DNA of 64,000 nucleotides from Micromonospora zamorensis (GTDB lineage Bacteria; Actinomycetota; Actinomycetes; Mycobacteriales; Micromonosporaceae). Location of the stretch: assembly GCF_900090275.1 (NCBI RefSeq), contig NZ_LT607755.1, positions 682,001-746,000 on the forward strand. Direction: 5' to 3'. Under the pieces are notes generated by a model. The model did no database searches and had not been told where the DNA came from. It saw only the letters and a program-made list of their open reading frames with translations. Positions within the stretch are counted from its first letter, which is position 1; every line of letters begins with the position of its first letter. Below, piece after piece: positions 45,148-54,293 of the stretch. Made by a program: the position numbers and the translations under genes.

Positions 45148-45206
45148 GCGCGAGGAACGCAGCGAAGCGAAGTCCCGCAGTCGCGAACGAAGGGCAGGCG
45201 CCGTGA
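45144..45206 (+). repeat. Single 59-bp GTGA-flanked repeat between map and the VIT1-like gene
   Basis: GTGA at 45144 contains the map stop and GTGA at 45203 contains the start of the next gene; the distance is exactly 59 bp, as in the tandem array at 38531. The left end GTGAGCGCGAGGA and core CCCGCAGTCGCGAACGA are the same; the middle differs. Removal would recreate a GTGA overlap. Confidence 0.85.
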
Positions 45207-45916
45207 CCGACGCCCCGGCAGCCCTGCGGGAGGCGCACCACGCGGACGTCTCCGGCGGTTGGTTGCGTCCTGCCGTCTTCGGCGCGATGGACGGCCTGGT
45301 CACCAACATCGCCCTGATCGCCGGCGTCGGCGGCGGCGGGGTCTCGTCGCACAGCATCGTGCTCACCGGCTCCGCCGGCCTGGTCGCCGGTGCGATCTCG
45401 ATGGGTCTCGGCGAGTACACCAGCGTGCGCTCCGCCAACGAACAGGTCGCCGCCGAGGTGGCCAAGGAGCGGCGGGAGCTGGAACGGCACCCCGAGGCCG
45501 AGGCCCGGGAGCTGGCCGACGCGTGGGTGGCACGCGGCCTTCCCCGTGATCTCGCCACCCAGGTCGCCGAAGCCGTGCGGCGTGACCCGGAGGAGGCGCT
45601 GCGGGTGCACGTCCGCGAGGAGTTGGGCGTCGACCCCGACGACCAGCCCAGCCCGTGGGCCGCGGCGATCTCGTCGTTCCTGTTCTTCTCGTTGGGCGCA
45701 CTGGTCCCGCTACTGACCTACCTGTTCGGCGCCACCGAGCTGTGGCTCGCACTGGCCGTCGGCGGGCTCGGGCTGTTCGTCGCGGGCGCGGTGGTGGCCC
45801 GCTTCACCAACCGGCCCTGGTGGACCAGCGGCCTGCGCCAACTGCTGCTGGGTGCCGCCGCAGCCGGCGCCACCTACCTCATCGGCTCGCTGATCGGCGT
45901 GCAGGGCGGGCTGTGA
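45203..45916 (+). CDS. VIT1/CCC1-family metal transporter
   Basis: A 237-residue membrane protein of the VIT1/CCC1 family (iron or manganese transport). It shows LRPAVFGAMDGLVTNIALIAGV (helix 1 with the conserved Asp), the SLGEYTSV-type helix 2 sequence (SMGLGEYTSVRSANEQ), a charged metal-binding helix (EVAKERRELERHPEAEARE) and three C-terminal helices. The direction is usually export or sequestration. GTG start donated by the 59-bp repeat. It converges with a nucleotidyltransferase-like gene. Confidence 0.9.
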   Translation: MTDAPAALREAHHADVSGGWLRPAVFGAMDGLVTNIALIAGVGGGGVSSHSIVLTGSAGLVAGAISMGLGEYTSVRSANEQVAAEVAKERRELERHPEAEARELADAWVARGLPRDLATQVAEAVRRDPEEALRVHVREELGVDPDDQPSPWAAAISSFLFFSLGALVPLLTYLFGATELWLALAVGGLGLFVAGAVVARFTNRPWWTSGLRQLLLGAAAAGATYLIGSLIGVQGGL

Positions 45917-45922
45917 CACCGG

Positions 45923-46657
45923 TCAACCGGTGAGCAGCTCGTCGATAGTGCCGTCCACCCCACGACCACGGGCGGCCAACTCCTCGGCCTGCCGGGCCAG
46001 CACCACACCCACCTCTGTCATGTCCGCGCCGGCCAACCCGGTGCGTCGTACCGCGTCCCCGGGATCACGGAAGTAGGTGCGACTCAGCAGACCGGTCACC
46101 GTGGCCGCCGCCAACCGGGCCTCACCGAGCATCAGCAGGGCCTGGTCGGTCTCGTACCACTCGGCCAGTCGGGCGGCCCGGGCGTGCGCCGCGCTGCCCC
46201 TGTACCAGGCCTGCCGGGCCGCGGTGCTGAACTCCGCCGGCCGGGCCCTCGCCAACCGGCCGAGGTGCTCGTCGCGCAGCGTCCGCAACCAGCCCGTCGG
46301 GTCGTGCAACGCCTGCGTGGTGACGTACCGGTCGGCGGTCAACGGCCACAGTGGGGAGAGCACCCGGGCCTGCGCCAGGTAGTCCTCGGCGGCGGCCACG
46401 GTCAGGTCGACCAGCACCCCGTCCACCCGCCGGGTCGCGGGCGGTGGACCCGCGCCGGACCGATAGGTGACCACCAGCATCCCCGCCTCGCGGTCCCCAC
46501 CGCCGTCGTCGTCGCCGTGCGCCAGGGGCCCGTGCACCGCGACCGTGAGCACGTCGGCCGGAAACCGCCGTCGGACCGCCTCGGCGACCCGCTCCGCGAC
46601 CGTCCACCGTCGATCATCGAGGTCCCGGCCGCCAGCCGGCTCACTCCTCGCGCTCAC
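45923..46657 (-). CDS. Nucleotidyltransferase-like hypothetical protein
   Basis: A 244-residue soluble protein. Near residue 40 it has VAVHGPLAHGDDDGGGDREA, which resembles the GS-x-DxD active site of MNT/aminoglycoside nucleotidyltransferases but with GPLAHG in place of GSxxxG, so activity is doubtful. The rest is helical, with AARQAWYRGSAAHARAA and a C-terminal helix ending TIDELLTG. The start GTG at 46657 and the first eight codons (MSARSEPA) lie in a half copy of the 59-bp repeat. It lies 33 bp after the upstream deazaflavin-type gene, in the same direction. Confidence 0.65.
   Translation of the reverse strand: MSARSEPAGGRDLDDRRWTVAERVAEAVRRRFPADVLTVAVHGPLAHGDDDGGGDREAGMLVVTYRSGAGPPPATRRVDGVLVDLTVAAAEDYLAQARVLSPLWPLTADRYVTTQALHDPTGWLRTLRDEHLGRLARARPAEFSTAARQAWYRGSAAHARAARLAEWYETDQALLMLGEARLAAATVTGLLSRTYFRDPGDAVRRTGLAGADMTEVGVVLARQAEELAARGRGVDGTIDELLTG
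46636..46657 (-). repeat. Half copy of the 59-bp repeat that supplies a gene start
   Basis: On the minus strand the first 22 bases from the start codon (GTGAGCGCGAGGAGTGAGCC plus GG) equal positions 1-22 of the tandem unit at 38531. It is thus read as the N-terminal codons of the nucleotidyltransferase-like gene. Confidence 0.8.
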
Positions 46658-46690
46658 GGGACCACCTCGCCTCGGCTACCGAGCGTCAGC

Positions 46691-47191
46691 CTAGCCAGCC
46701 GGCGGCGGGCCGGCCGGTGCGCCGCGCCCGGTCGGCACCAGCCGGAAGATGCGGATCTCCCGGCCGCCGGCCCGCTGCACGTAGCTGCGGTACGCGGGCC
46801 ACTCGGTGACCAGCAGCTGCCACAGCCGGTCACGTTCGGCCCCGGACGCCAAGTCGGCCCGCACCGGGACCCGCAGGCCCTTCACGTCCACCTCGGCTGT
46901 CGGACTGGCGAGCAGGTTCATCGCCCAGCCGGGCTGCTGCGTCTGCCCCCAGTTGGAACCGATCACCACGTACGCGTCGCCGTCGGGCACGTAGAGCAGC
47001 GGGTTGCTGCGTGGCTTTCCGGAGCGACGGCCGGTCGTGGTGATGACCAGGGAGGGGATCAGGCCGAGTGCCACCACCCGGCCCCGGGTGAGCCGACCGA
47101 CCACCCGGTCGGCGGGCACCAGCAGGCGTGCGGCGGCACCGAACCAGCGATGATGACCGACTCGACGGGTGAGAGTTCCCAGCACTGACAC
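46691..47191 (-). CDS. Nitroreductase/deazaflavin (F420)-dependent oxidoreductase, Ddn-type
   Basis: A 166-residue split-barrel protein of the Ddn family, which in mycobacteria uses F420H2. Key phrases: LVITTTGRRSGKPRSNPLLY (residues about 43-62), YVVIGSNWGQTQQPGWAMNL and a C-terminal YRSYVQRAGGREIRIFRL. The substrate is unknown, possibly quinones or nitro compounds. The GTG at 47191 is chosen as homology begins there (VSVLGTLTRRVGHHRW); the longer frame to 47266 is unsupported. It is in line with the nucleotidyltransferase-like gene. Confidence 0.88.
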   Translation of the reverse strand: MSVLGTLTRRVGHHRWFGAAARLLVPADRVVGRLTRGRVVALGLIPSLVITTTGRRSGKPRSNPLLYVPDGDAYVVIGSNWGQTQQPGWAMNLLASPTAEVDVKGLRVPVRADLASGAERDRLWQLLVTEWPAYRSYVQRAGGREIRIFRLVPTGRGAPAGPPPAG

Positions 47192-47276
47192 GCGGATCAG
47201 TCTGCCCGCTGCCGGGCTCCGGCGGCACCCCCCCGTACGCGCCCGGATCGCCGACCGGCCGGCCACCGCGCGGCGG

Positions 47277-50048
47277 TCAGTCCATCTGCCGCTCGATCGG
47301 CAGCCGGGCGCGGGTGAACAACCCGGCCCCGAGCATCGCCACCACCGGCACCAGCACCAGGACCCCGAGCGCGGGCCACGGCACCAGGATCGGGTACGGG
47401 TCGGCGAACGGCCAGTCGTCCGCGTACTGCCGGTTGACCGAGAACAGCACGATCGCGGCGGTGCCGAGCCCGGCCACGATGCCGAGCACCGAACCGAGCC
47501 CGGCGATGACCCCGGCCTGGCAGATCGCCAGCAGCCGGCGCAACGCGGGTGCCGCGCCGACGGCCGCGAGGGTGGTCATCTCGGCGCGCCCCTCGGCAGC
47601 GGCGAGCGCGGTGGCGATCCCCGCCGCCCCCACCGTGATCACACCGGCCGCCGCCGCGAGGAGCAGCAGCAGCGGTGACACGTCGCGGGGTGCAGCGCCA
47701 TACTCCACGCTCAGCGAGACCGTCCCGAAGGACCGCAGGGCGGCGGCGAAGCGCTTCCGATGGTCCTCGTCGGGCGCACTGGTGGTGCCGATCACCCAGC
47801 CGGCCGGTGACCAGGTCAGGCCGAGTTCTCGGGCCGCGGTCCCGGACAGCAGCAGGCGGGGCGGGCCGACCGCCCGGGGCAGCGCGTACCCCGGGAGGTC
47901 ACGGACACCGGTCGGCGGGTCCGGTCCGGCCTCCACCTCGTTGACGCGTACGGTCACCAGGCCGTCGTGCAGGTAGCGCGGGTCGGTCACCACCACGCCA
48001 CCGGCGCGCAGCACCACCGCGGCTGCGGCGGTCGTCGCCGGGTCCGCGCCGGTGAGCAGTGGCAGAGCGGTCCCGTCGTCCACCCCGGTCTGCACGTACC
48101 CGCCGAAGTAGTCCGTCTCACGGATGCGACAGCGGGGGTCGGCGCGGGCCTGCCGGCGGTCGGACTCGGGAAGGCCGTCCCGGGGCTGCCACGGGCAGGC
48201 TTGCTCCACCGGGAGCACGGGCGTGACCTCGCAGTAGCCGGTGCTCGCCGGCCCGCAGCCCAGGCTGTGCAGCGGGGCGACAGCGCCGGTGCCCAACTGT
48301 TCCCGGGCCGCGGCGGCGACCTGGGTCAGCGTGGGCTGCCGGGTCGACTCGATCGGGTCGACCCGCACGTGGCCGACCGGCAGTGCCGCCTGGTAGGCGC
48401 GCGCGTCGCGCTCGCCGTCACTGGCGAGGTACGCGCCGAGAGCGACGCTGCTGGCGACGGCGGCCATCACTGCACAGATGGCCGGCGCCGCGGCGGCCCG
48501 GTTGCGGCTCGCGTCGCGCAACGCGATCCGCGGGGCCAGTGGCAACACCCGACCGAGGCGGGCGAGCGCCCCGATCAGCGTGGGCGTGCAGCAGACCAGG
48601 CCCAGTTCGCCGAGGATCAGGCCGGTGAGGATCACCGCCGGTGAGGTCCGGGCGGCCCCGAACGCCGCCAGTCCGGCCCCGCCGGCCACCAGTCCCAGGC
48701 CGAGGGCCAGCCAGCGGGCCTGGGACACCGGTGGGGTACGCCGACCGGTCAGGCCGGCGCTGACGTCCTGCCGTGCGGCCGACCAGGCCGGTGCCAGCGC
48801 GGCGAGCACCCCGGCCAGGACCGCGACCCCACCGAGCAGCACCAGCGCCGCGGGCCAGCAGCGGTACCCGCCGAAGCGCGCGCCGAACACGTACTGCTCC
48901 ACCAGTGGACGAGCGGCGAACGCCGCGAGGACACCGACGAGCAGGCCGGCGGCGGCGCCCAGCACACCCAGCACCACTCCGTCGGCCAGCACGACCCGGC
49001 GGAGCTGGGCGGCGTCCCCGCCGGCCACCGCGACCAGCGCCAGATCCCGCCGACGGCGACGGACGCCGACGGCGAACGCCGGCCCGACCAGGAGTACGAC
49101 CTCCAGCAGCCCGAGGCCGGCGATCAGCACGCCGGTGCTGAGGTCGTTGGTGTCGCCCAGGTTGATCGAGCCGAGCCACGACCGGTCCGGTTGGGTCGGG
49201 GGACGTGGGGTGACCACCACCCCCCGGTCGTTGAGCCGGGACACCAGGGCGGCGTCGACGGCTCCGGGTATGTCCGCCAGCCACACGCTGTCCGTCTCGG
49301 GACCGGTCGGCGGCGCGGCTCCCGGGTGCAACGCCACCAACGGGCCGAGATCGTCGGGGAACTCGACCACACCGACCACGGTGTACGCCCTGCTTCCGTC
49401 GGCCACGGCGACGGCACGGCCGAGGTGGAGGTCCAGGCGACGCAGCGCCGCCGGGCTGACCGCGACCTCGCCGGGCTGCTGCGGCGCCCGGCCGGCCCGG
49501 AACCGCACCAGCGCGCGGGCCAACGGGTCGTCGAGGTCCAGCGCCCGCCCGGTCACCTCCTCGTCGCGGTGTGGGCCCCGCAGCGTCAGGGTGATGTACG
49601 TGCGTACCTCGGTGACCCGGCTTCCGGGCCCGAGCAGCGCGGTCAACTGGGCCGCGGTCGCCTTCGCGGGAGGCAGGTACGTGTCGTCCCGCGTGAACCA
49701 GCCCTCACCCCGCTCGTCCTGTCCCACCGGGTTGTCGGCGATCCAGCGCAATTCCGCGTCGGCCACGCCGAGCCGGCGGTCGACGCGTTCCTGCGGAGTC
49801 AGCTCGGCCATGTCGTAGCTCGCCGCCAGGAAGGCCAGCGCCGCCACCGGCAGGGCGATCATCGCGAGCACCAGGGCGGTCCGTCGTCGGGCCCGACGGG
49901 ACTCCCGCCGGGCGATGCGCAGCGCCGTCCGCCAGGAGCCGGTCAGCTCGGCGATCCGCCGCCGGCCGACGAGAGCGGGTGGCTCGACCGGCTCCGCCGT
50001 GGGGGCGTCCACCCGGCCAGGGGCCTGCCTGGTCCGGCGGCTGGTCAC
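47277..50048 (-). CDS. FtsX-type ABC transporter permease
   Basis: A 923-residue permease of the MacB/FtsX type. An N-terminal helix (about residues 55-75) is followed by a large extracytoplasmic region, then a first FtsX core near 300-430 (VVLLVGPAFAVGVRRRRRDLA), more helices in the middle and a second FtsX core near 800-905. It pairs with the ATPase encoded directly upstream, whose stop overlaps its start by GTGA. The target is unknown; such exporters move lipids, peptides or antibiotics. It is part of the PadR-ATPase-permease operon. Confidence 0.88.
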   Translation of the reverse strand: MTSRRTRQAPGRVDAPTAEPVEPPALVGRRRIAELTGSWRTALRIARRESRRARRRTALVLAMIALPVAALAFLAASYDMAELTPQERVDRRLGVADAELRWIADNPVGQDERGEGWFTRDDTYLPPAKATAAQLTALLGPGSRVTEVRTYITLTLRGPHRDEEVTGRALDLDDPLARALVRFRAGRAPQQPGEVAVSPAALRRLDLHLGRAVAVADGSRAYTVVGVVEFPDDLGPLVALHPGAAPPTGPETDSVWLADIPGAVDAALVSRLNDRGVVVTPRPPTQPDRSWLGSINLGDTNDLSTGVLIAGLGLLEVVLLVGPAFAVGVRRRRRDLALVAVAGGDAAQLRRVVLADGVVLGVLGAAAGLLVGVLAAFAARPLVEQYVFGARFGGYRCWPAALVLLGGVAVLAGVLAALAPAWSAARQDVSAGLTGRRTPPVSQARWLALGLGLVAGGAGLAAFGAARTSPAVILTGLILGELGLVCCTPTLIGALARLGRVLPLAPRIALRDASRNRAAAAPAICAVMAAVASSVALGAYLASDGERDARAYQAALPVGHVRVDPIESTRQPTLTQVAAAAREQLGTGAVAPLHSLGCGPASTGYCEVTPVLPVEQACPWQPRDGLPESDRRQARADPRCRIRETDYFGGYVQTGVDDGTALPLLTGADPATTAAAAVVLRAGGVVVTDPRYLHDGLVTVRVNEVEAGPDPPTGVRDLPGYALPRAVGPPRLLLSGTAARELGLTWSPAGWVIGTTSAPDEDHRKRFAAALRSFGTVSLSVEYGAAPRDVSPLLLLLAAAAGVITVGAAGIATALAAAEGRAEMTTLAAVGAAPALRRLLAICQAGVIAGLGSVLGIVAGLGTAAIVLFSVNRQYADDWPFADPYPILVPWPALGVLVLVPVVAMLGAGLFTRARLPIERQMD

Positions 50049-50779
50049 CGGTCGCTGCCGGACAGCAGTTGCTCCACGCTGCCCAACGGTGCCGTGGTGT
50101 CGACCAGCACCCCGTCGCGGAGGAACACCACCCGGTCGGCCCAGCCGGCATGTCGCGCCTCGTGGGTGACCAGCACGCCGGCGGCGCCCGCGTCGATCCG
50201 GCGGCGCAGCAGGTGGAGGACCGCCTCACCGGTCTGCGAGTCCAGTGCCCCGGTGGGCTCGTCGGCGAGCACCAGTCGGCGTTCTCCCACCAGGGCGCGG
50301 GCGATGGCCACCCGCTGCTGCTGGCCGCCGGAGAGCTGGTCCGGGAAGCGGTCACCCAGTGCGGGTAGACCCACCTCGGTGAGCGCCGCCATGGCCAGCG
50401 CCCGGGCCCGGCGGCCGCTGGTGCCGTCGAGTTCCAGCGGGAGCGCCACGTTCTCCAGTGCGCTCAGGCTGCCGAGCAGGTTGAGCTGCTGGAAGATGTA
50501 GCCGATCCGGCGGCGACGCAGTTGGGCGAGCCCGCGCCGGTCCAGTGCCCCCAGCGGTTGTCCCTCGACCCGGACCTCGCCGCCGGTCGGGCGGTCCAGC
50601 CCTCCGGCGAGGGCCAGCAACGTCGACTTGCCGGAGCCGGACGGCCCCATCACGGCGACCAGCTCACCGGGCCGGACGGCCAGGCTGACGCCGCGCAGCG
50701 CGTGCACCGCCGCCGGTCCGGCGCCGTGGGTGCGGTGGACGGCGCGGAGTTCCAGCACCGCGTCGTCCGACCCGCTCAC
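50045..50779 (-). CDS. ABC transporter ATP-binding protein (MacB/LolD type)
   Basis: A 244-residue ATPase: Walker A VMGPSGSGKSTLLAL (residues about 42-56), Q-loop YIFQQLNLLG, signature LSGGQQQRVAIARALV, Walker B LVLADEPTGALD, H-loop VLVTHEARHA. Start GTG 50779 overlaps the PadR stop by GTGA, and its stop overlaps the permease start by GTGA. The three genes are thus translationally coupled and the transporter is likely controlled by the PadR protein. Confidence 0.93.
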   Translation of the reverse strand: MSGSDDAVLELRAVHRTHGAGPAAVHALRGVSLAVRPGELVAVMGPSGSGKSTLLALAGGLDRPTGGEVRVEGQPLGALDRRGLAQLRRRRIGYIFQQLNLLGSLSALENVALPLELDGTSGRRARALAMAALTEVGLPALGDRFPDQLSGGQQQRVAIARALVGERRLVLADEPTGALDSQTGEAVLHLLRRRIDAGAAGVLVTHEARHAGWADRVVFLRDGVLVDTTAPLGSVEQLLSGSDR

Positions 50780-51378
50780 CGTCGCGCCTCCTCGCCGGCC
50801 CATCTGGCAGCGGCACGTGCGTCGGCGTCACCCGGTCGGGGAGGTGCGGGTGCCTGATCACTGGGCTGGTGCCGGACCAGGCTCGTCTCGCAGTGGTCCA
50901 GCCAGCGCACCTCGGCCTCGGCCTGGAACACCATCGAGTCCAGCACGAGGCGCCAGGGGAGGTCCTCCGGTCGGTTGCTGCCGTACTTCAACCGGGTCAA
51001 CTCCTGCAGGGCCCGCATGGTCGCGCTGCGCTGGGCCTGCACCACGGAGCGGACGTCGACACCGGGGGTGGTCAGCGCCAACGCCAGCTTGATCGCCAGC
51101 TCGTCGCGGGGCCGGTCGGTTCGGCTGACCGGGGTCGCGAACCACAGCGCCAGGTCCGCCCGGCCGGCGTCGGTGATCTCGTACGGGCGCTGCCCGGCCT
51201 CGCTCTCCGGCAGCGGGCGCACCAGACCGTCGCGCTCCAGCCGGGACAGCGTGGTGTAGACCTGCCCGATGTTCAGCGGCCAAGTCGAGCCGGTCGACTC
51301 CTCGAACGCGGCGCGCAGCTGGTAGCCGTACATCTGGCCGCGTTCGAGCAGGGCGAGCAACCCGTGACGGATGGACAT
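50776..51378 (-). CDS. PadR-family regulator of the ABC operon
   Basis: A 200-residue PadR protein: winged helix SIRHGLLALLERGQMYGYQL (residues about 2-21), WPLNIGQVYTTLSRLERDGL, then EITDAGRADL and a C-terminal helical region. The ATG at 51378 is preceded by CATACT ending 8 nt upstream and by no ribosome-binding site, so the mRNA is probably leaderless. A perfect operator-like palindrome lies right in front (51392-51406), so it should repress its own operon with the ABC transporter. Confidence 0.92.
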   Translation of the reverse strand: MSIRHGLLALLERGQMYGYQLRAAFEESTGSTWPLNIGQVYTTLSRLERDGLVRPLPESEAGQRPYEITDAGRADLALWFATPVSRTDRPRDELAIKLALALTTPGVDVRSVVQAQRSATMRALQELTRLKYGSNRPEDLPWRLVLDSMVFQAEAEVRWLDHCETSLVRHQPSDQAPAPPRPGDADARAAARWAGEEARR

Positions 51379-51391
51379 GGCAACGGAGTAT

Positions 51392-51406
51392 GCATACCTG
51401 GTATGC
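51392..51406. promoter_or_regulatory. PadR operator candidate over the operon promoter
   Basis: GCATACC-T-GGTATGC is a perfect inverted repeat that begins 14 bp upstream of the PadR ATG and overlaps a second palindrome GTATGCATAC (51388-51397) holding the -10-like CATACT of the minus strand. Binding here would block transcription directly. Confidence 0.75.
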
Positions 51407-51430
51407 GCACCGCAACCGGAGTGGACCCGC

Positions 51431-51868
51431 TCAGGCCGGACGTCCGGGAAACGGGACAGTCAGCGGGGTCGACCCGGCCGTCTTACGCCACCGGGTGGCG
51501 CGCACAGCGTACTCGACCAGGGCCGCCAACGCCTGGTCCCGGTCGGCGCCGGTGGTGGACGCCAGAGCCGCCCGCCAGTGCGCTGCCGTGCGTTCCTCGA
51601 CCTCGGCGGCGAGCCGCAGGGCGCTCGCCCGGTCGGTGACCGGGAACGGCAGCGCGTACCCGGCGCGGTCCGGAGGCACGACGCCGCCGGCGGTGGTGAG
51701 CTGCACCACGAGGGTGTCGCGTCGGCGTCGATGCGCGGCCTCCGCCTGGTGCGCCGCCTCCCGGGCGGCGCCGGTGAGCCGGACGCCGATCCGCCCGTAG
51801 GCGTAGATGGCCGCGTACTCGGCGGACAGGGCGGAGGCGAGGGCCTCGCCGGAGGACGGCTGCCTCAC
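51431..51868 (-). CDS. DUF4439 ferritin-like protein
   Basis: A 145-residue helical protein of the DUF4439 family (ferritin-like fold, YxxY and Glu/His-rich helices). It has [20 protein letters not shown] and [20 protein letters not shown], with Glu and His at metal-ligand positions typical of ferritin-like folds. Its role is unknown. Start GTG 51868 overlaps the stop of the upstream gene by GTGA; the two likely form a pair. Confidence 0.82.
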   Translation of the reverse strand: MRQPSSGEALASALSAEYAAIYAYGRIGVRLTGAAREAAHQAEAAHRRRRDTLVVQLTTAGGVVPPDRAGYALPFPVTDRASALRLAAEVEERTAAHWRAALASTTGADRDQALAALVEYAVRATRWRKTAGSTPLTVPFPGRPA

Positions 51869-52392
51869 TTCAGTGCCTCCTGGTGGGTGGCTCGGGCGGC
51901 GACGATCGACCCGAGCAGCGCGGCCCGTTCCGCTGGCGCTGCGGCGCAGGCCTGGGTGGCGGCCTGCTGGGCGGTCTTCTCCAGGGCGCGCAGTGCGGCG
52001 AGCGCGCCGGCCGGCTCGGCCGCCGGGGCGGTGGTGGGGGCGGTGGCCGCCGCCGACGGCAGGGCGACACCGATCACCCGGGCCAGTTCGGTGGCGTGTG
52101 CGGTGTGCGCCTCGGCGATCGGACCGAGCCGGTCGGCCAGGTCGGGATGAGCGGTGGCCGCACTCCGGTGTGCCTCGGCCAGCGCCAGTGACTCGTCCAC
52201 CATCGGGCGCAGCGGGTCCGGTGGTGGCGCCGGCTGGTCGTCACGGTCGAAAAGATCACAGCCGGTCAGCGGCGCAGCGGCGCCGCCGAGCACCAGCAGC
52301 GCCCCGCCGCGCAGCAACTTTCGCCGGGAATGTCCGGATGCCTGGTCGCGCTGTGTCGTTCTGCCGATCCCCACCGGGCAAGTCAACACCAT
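51865..52392 (-). CDS. Putative exported lipoprotein with ferritin-like (DUF4439-type) domain
   Basis: About 175 residues. An SRRKLLRGG segment (twin-arginine-like) and a hydrophobic stretch ending in the lipobox-like LTGC ([13 protein letters not shown]) are followed by a helical domain with Ala-rich helices and His/Glu positions similar to its neighbour. This suggests a membrane-tethered partner of the DUF4439 protein. The start is uncertain: ATG 52392 or GTG 52374; neither has a ribosome-binding site. It is divergent from rimP. Confidence 0.65.
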   Translation of the reverse strand: MVLTCPVGIGRTTQRDQASGHSRRKLLRGGALLVLGGAAAPLTGCDLFDRDDQPAPPPDPLRPMVDESLALAEAHRSAATAHPDLADRLGPIAEAHTAHATELARVIGVALPSAAATAPTTAPAAEPAGALAALRALEKTAQQAATQACAAAPAERAALLGSIVAARATHQEALK

Positions 52393-52547
52393 CGGCGTCG
52401 GTCCAGGGGCGACCGGCGTCGGTGCGCCGCCCGGTCCGCTGCCGGGCAGGCGCGTTACGCTCTGCGCAGCCACCGGCGTGTCCGCTCCGGTGGCGTGCCG
52501 GCATGGCGGGACGGCCGATCACCGTCGACCAGGGAAAGGGTGCGGAG

Positions 52548-53237
52548 ATGACGCAGCGTGGCCGTGCCACCAGGCCGACAGGTCGACCCCGTGATGCCGC
52601 GGGTCCCCGCGGTGGTGATCTCGCCGGGCGACGTGCCCGACTACGAGCTGTGATCGAGCCGGTCGTCAACGACGCCGGCTACGACCTGGAGGACCTGACG
52701 GTCTCCCGGGCCGGTCGCCGGCACGTGGTGCGGGTGATGGTGGACGCCGACGGCGGGATCGACCTGGACGCCGTCGCGGACGTCTCCCGGGCGGTCTCGG
52801 CCGCGCTGGACGCCGCGGAGGAAGCCGGTGGCGACATCGTCGCCGGGGAATACCAGCTGGAGGTCAGCTCGCCGGGCGTCGACCGGCCACTGACCCTGCC
52901 CCGGCACTGGCGGCGCAACGTGAGCCGGCTGGTCAAGGTCACCGTCCGGGGCGCGGCCGCGCTGCCCGAACAGCGCGGCGAGCAGCCCACCGGCGACCGC
53001 CAGCTGACCGGTCGGGTGATCGCGGCCGACGACGAGGGCGTGCAGCTGGAGACCGAGGACGGCCGCACCTCCTGGGCGTACGCCCAGCTGGGCCCGGGCC
53101 GCGTGCAGGTCGAGTTCACCCGGCTCGCCGAACTCGGTGAGCCGGACGAGGAGTTCGACGACGCGGACGATTCAGACGAGATCGACGATTCAGACGACAT
53201 CGACGACGAAGATGATGTGGAGGACGAGGAGAGGTGA
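52548..53237 (+). CDS. rimP: Ribosome maturation factor RimP
   Basis: A 229-residue 30S assembly factor. Family phrases: [40 protein letters not shown] and [20 protein letters not shown], then the C-terminal SH3-like domain ([16 protein letters not shown]). It has an N-terminal basic extension (about 1-25) and a very acidic C-terminal tail ([20 protein letters not shown]) of about 35 residues, unusual in length. The ATG at 52548 follows GGGAAAGGG. The stop overlaps nusA by GTGA. Confidence 0.95.
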   Translation: MTQRGRATRPTGRPRDAAGPRGGDLAGRRARLRAVIEPVVNDAGYDLEDLTVSRAGRRHVVRVMVDADGGIDLDAVADVSRAVSAALDAAEEAGGDIVAGEYQLEVSSPGVDRPLTLPRHWRRNVSRLVKVTVRGAAALPEQRGEQPTGDRQLTGRVIAADDEGVQLETEDGRTSWAYAQLGPGRVQVEFTRLAELGEPDEEFDDADDSDEIDDSDDIDDEDDVEDEER

Positions 53238-54277
53238 ACATCGACCTCGCGGCGCTGCGCGCACTCGAGCGCGAGCGGGAGATCCCGTTCGACACGATTC
53301 TCGCGGCGATCGAGACCGCGTTGCTGACCGCCTACCGGCACACCGACGGCGCCGAGCCGCACGCCCGGGTGGAGATCGACCGTAAGTCCGGCGCCGCCCT
53401 GGTGTACGCGCAGGAGATGGACGCCGACGGCAGCCTGGTGCGGGAGTGGGACGACACCCCGCACGACTTCGGCCGCATCGCGGCCATGACCGCCAAGCAG
53501 GTGATCCTCCAGCGTCTGCGGGAGGCCACCGACGAGGTGCACTTCGGTGAGTACGTGGGCCGCGAGGGTGACCTGGTCACCGGCGTGGTGCAGGCGCACG
53601 AGACGCGCACCGAGAAGGGCATCGTCAGCGTCGACCTGGGCAAGCTGGAGGGTGTGCTGCCGCAGTCCGAGCAGGTGCCCGGTGAGCGGTACGCCCACGG
53701 TGAACGGGTCCGCTGCGTCGTGGTGCACGTGGCCAAGGGCATGCGCGGGCCGCAGATCACCCTGTCCCGGTCGCACCCGGCGCTGGTCAAAAAGCTGTTC
53801 GCGCTGGAGGTGCCGGAGATCGCCGACGGCACTGTGGAGATCGGCGCGATCGCCCGTGAGGCAGGTCACCGTACGAAGATCGCCGTACGCTCCACCACCC
53901 CCGGTGTGAATCCCAAGGGCGCCTGCATCGGCCCGATGGGCCAGCGGGTGCGCGCCGTGATGAGCGAACTGCACGGCGAAAAGATCGACATCATCGACTG
54001 GTCGGACGACCCGGCCACCTTCGTCGGCAACGCGTTGTCACCTGCCAAGGCGTTGCGGGTCGAGGTGGTCGACCTGGCCAACCGGGCCGCCCGGGTGACC
54101 GTCCCCGACTTCCAGCTCTCGCTCGCCATCGGTCGGGAGGGGCAGAATGCCCGACTCGCTGCCCGCTTGACCGGTTGGCGGATCGACATTCGCTCGGATG
54201 CGGAGCAGACCGCCCCGGCCGCGCGAGGGTCGGCTGATCACGTGCGGGAGCCGGGCGGAGCGATCTCGGGCAGCTAG
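53234..54277 (+). CDS. nusA: Transcription termination/antitermination factor NusA
   Basis: A 347-residue NusA: N-terminal RNA polymerase-binding domain ([16 protein letters not shown]), S1 domain near 110-180 ([20 protein letters not shown]), then two KH domains ([40 protein letters not shown]). No acidic repeat region of the E. coli type, as usual for Gram-positive NusA. GTG start coupled to rimP. The operon continues into ylxR after an internal promoter candidate. Confidence 0.97.
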   Translation: MNIDLAALRALEREREIPFDTILAAIETALLTAYRHTDGAEPHARVEIDRKSGAALVYAQEMDADGSLVREWDDTPHDFGRIAAMTAKQVILQRLREATDEVHFGEYVGREGDLVTGVVQAHETRTEKGIVSVDLGKLEGVLPQSEQVPGERYAHGERVRCVVVHVAKGMRGPQITLSRSHPALVKKLFALEVPEIADGTVEIGAIAREAGHRTKIAVRSTTPGVNPKGACIGPMGQRVRAVMSELHGEKIDIIDWSDDPATFVGNALSPAKALRVEVVDLANRAARVTVPDFQLSLAIGREGQNARLAARLTGWRIDIRSDAEQTAPAARGSADHVREPGGAISGS

Positions 54278-54280
54278 GGG

Positions 54281-54293
54281 TAGACTTCCTCCA
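54281..54293 (+). promoter_or_regulatory. Leaderless-type promoter element before ylxR
   Basis: TAGACT at 54281-54286 matches the -10 consensus and ends 7 nt before the GTG start of ylxR, the distance expected when transcription starts at the start codon. No clear -35 was found. Confidence 0.5.
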
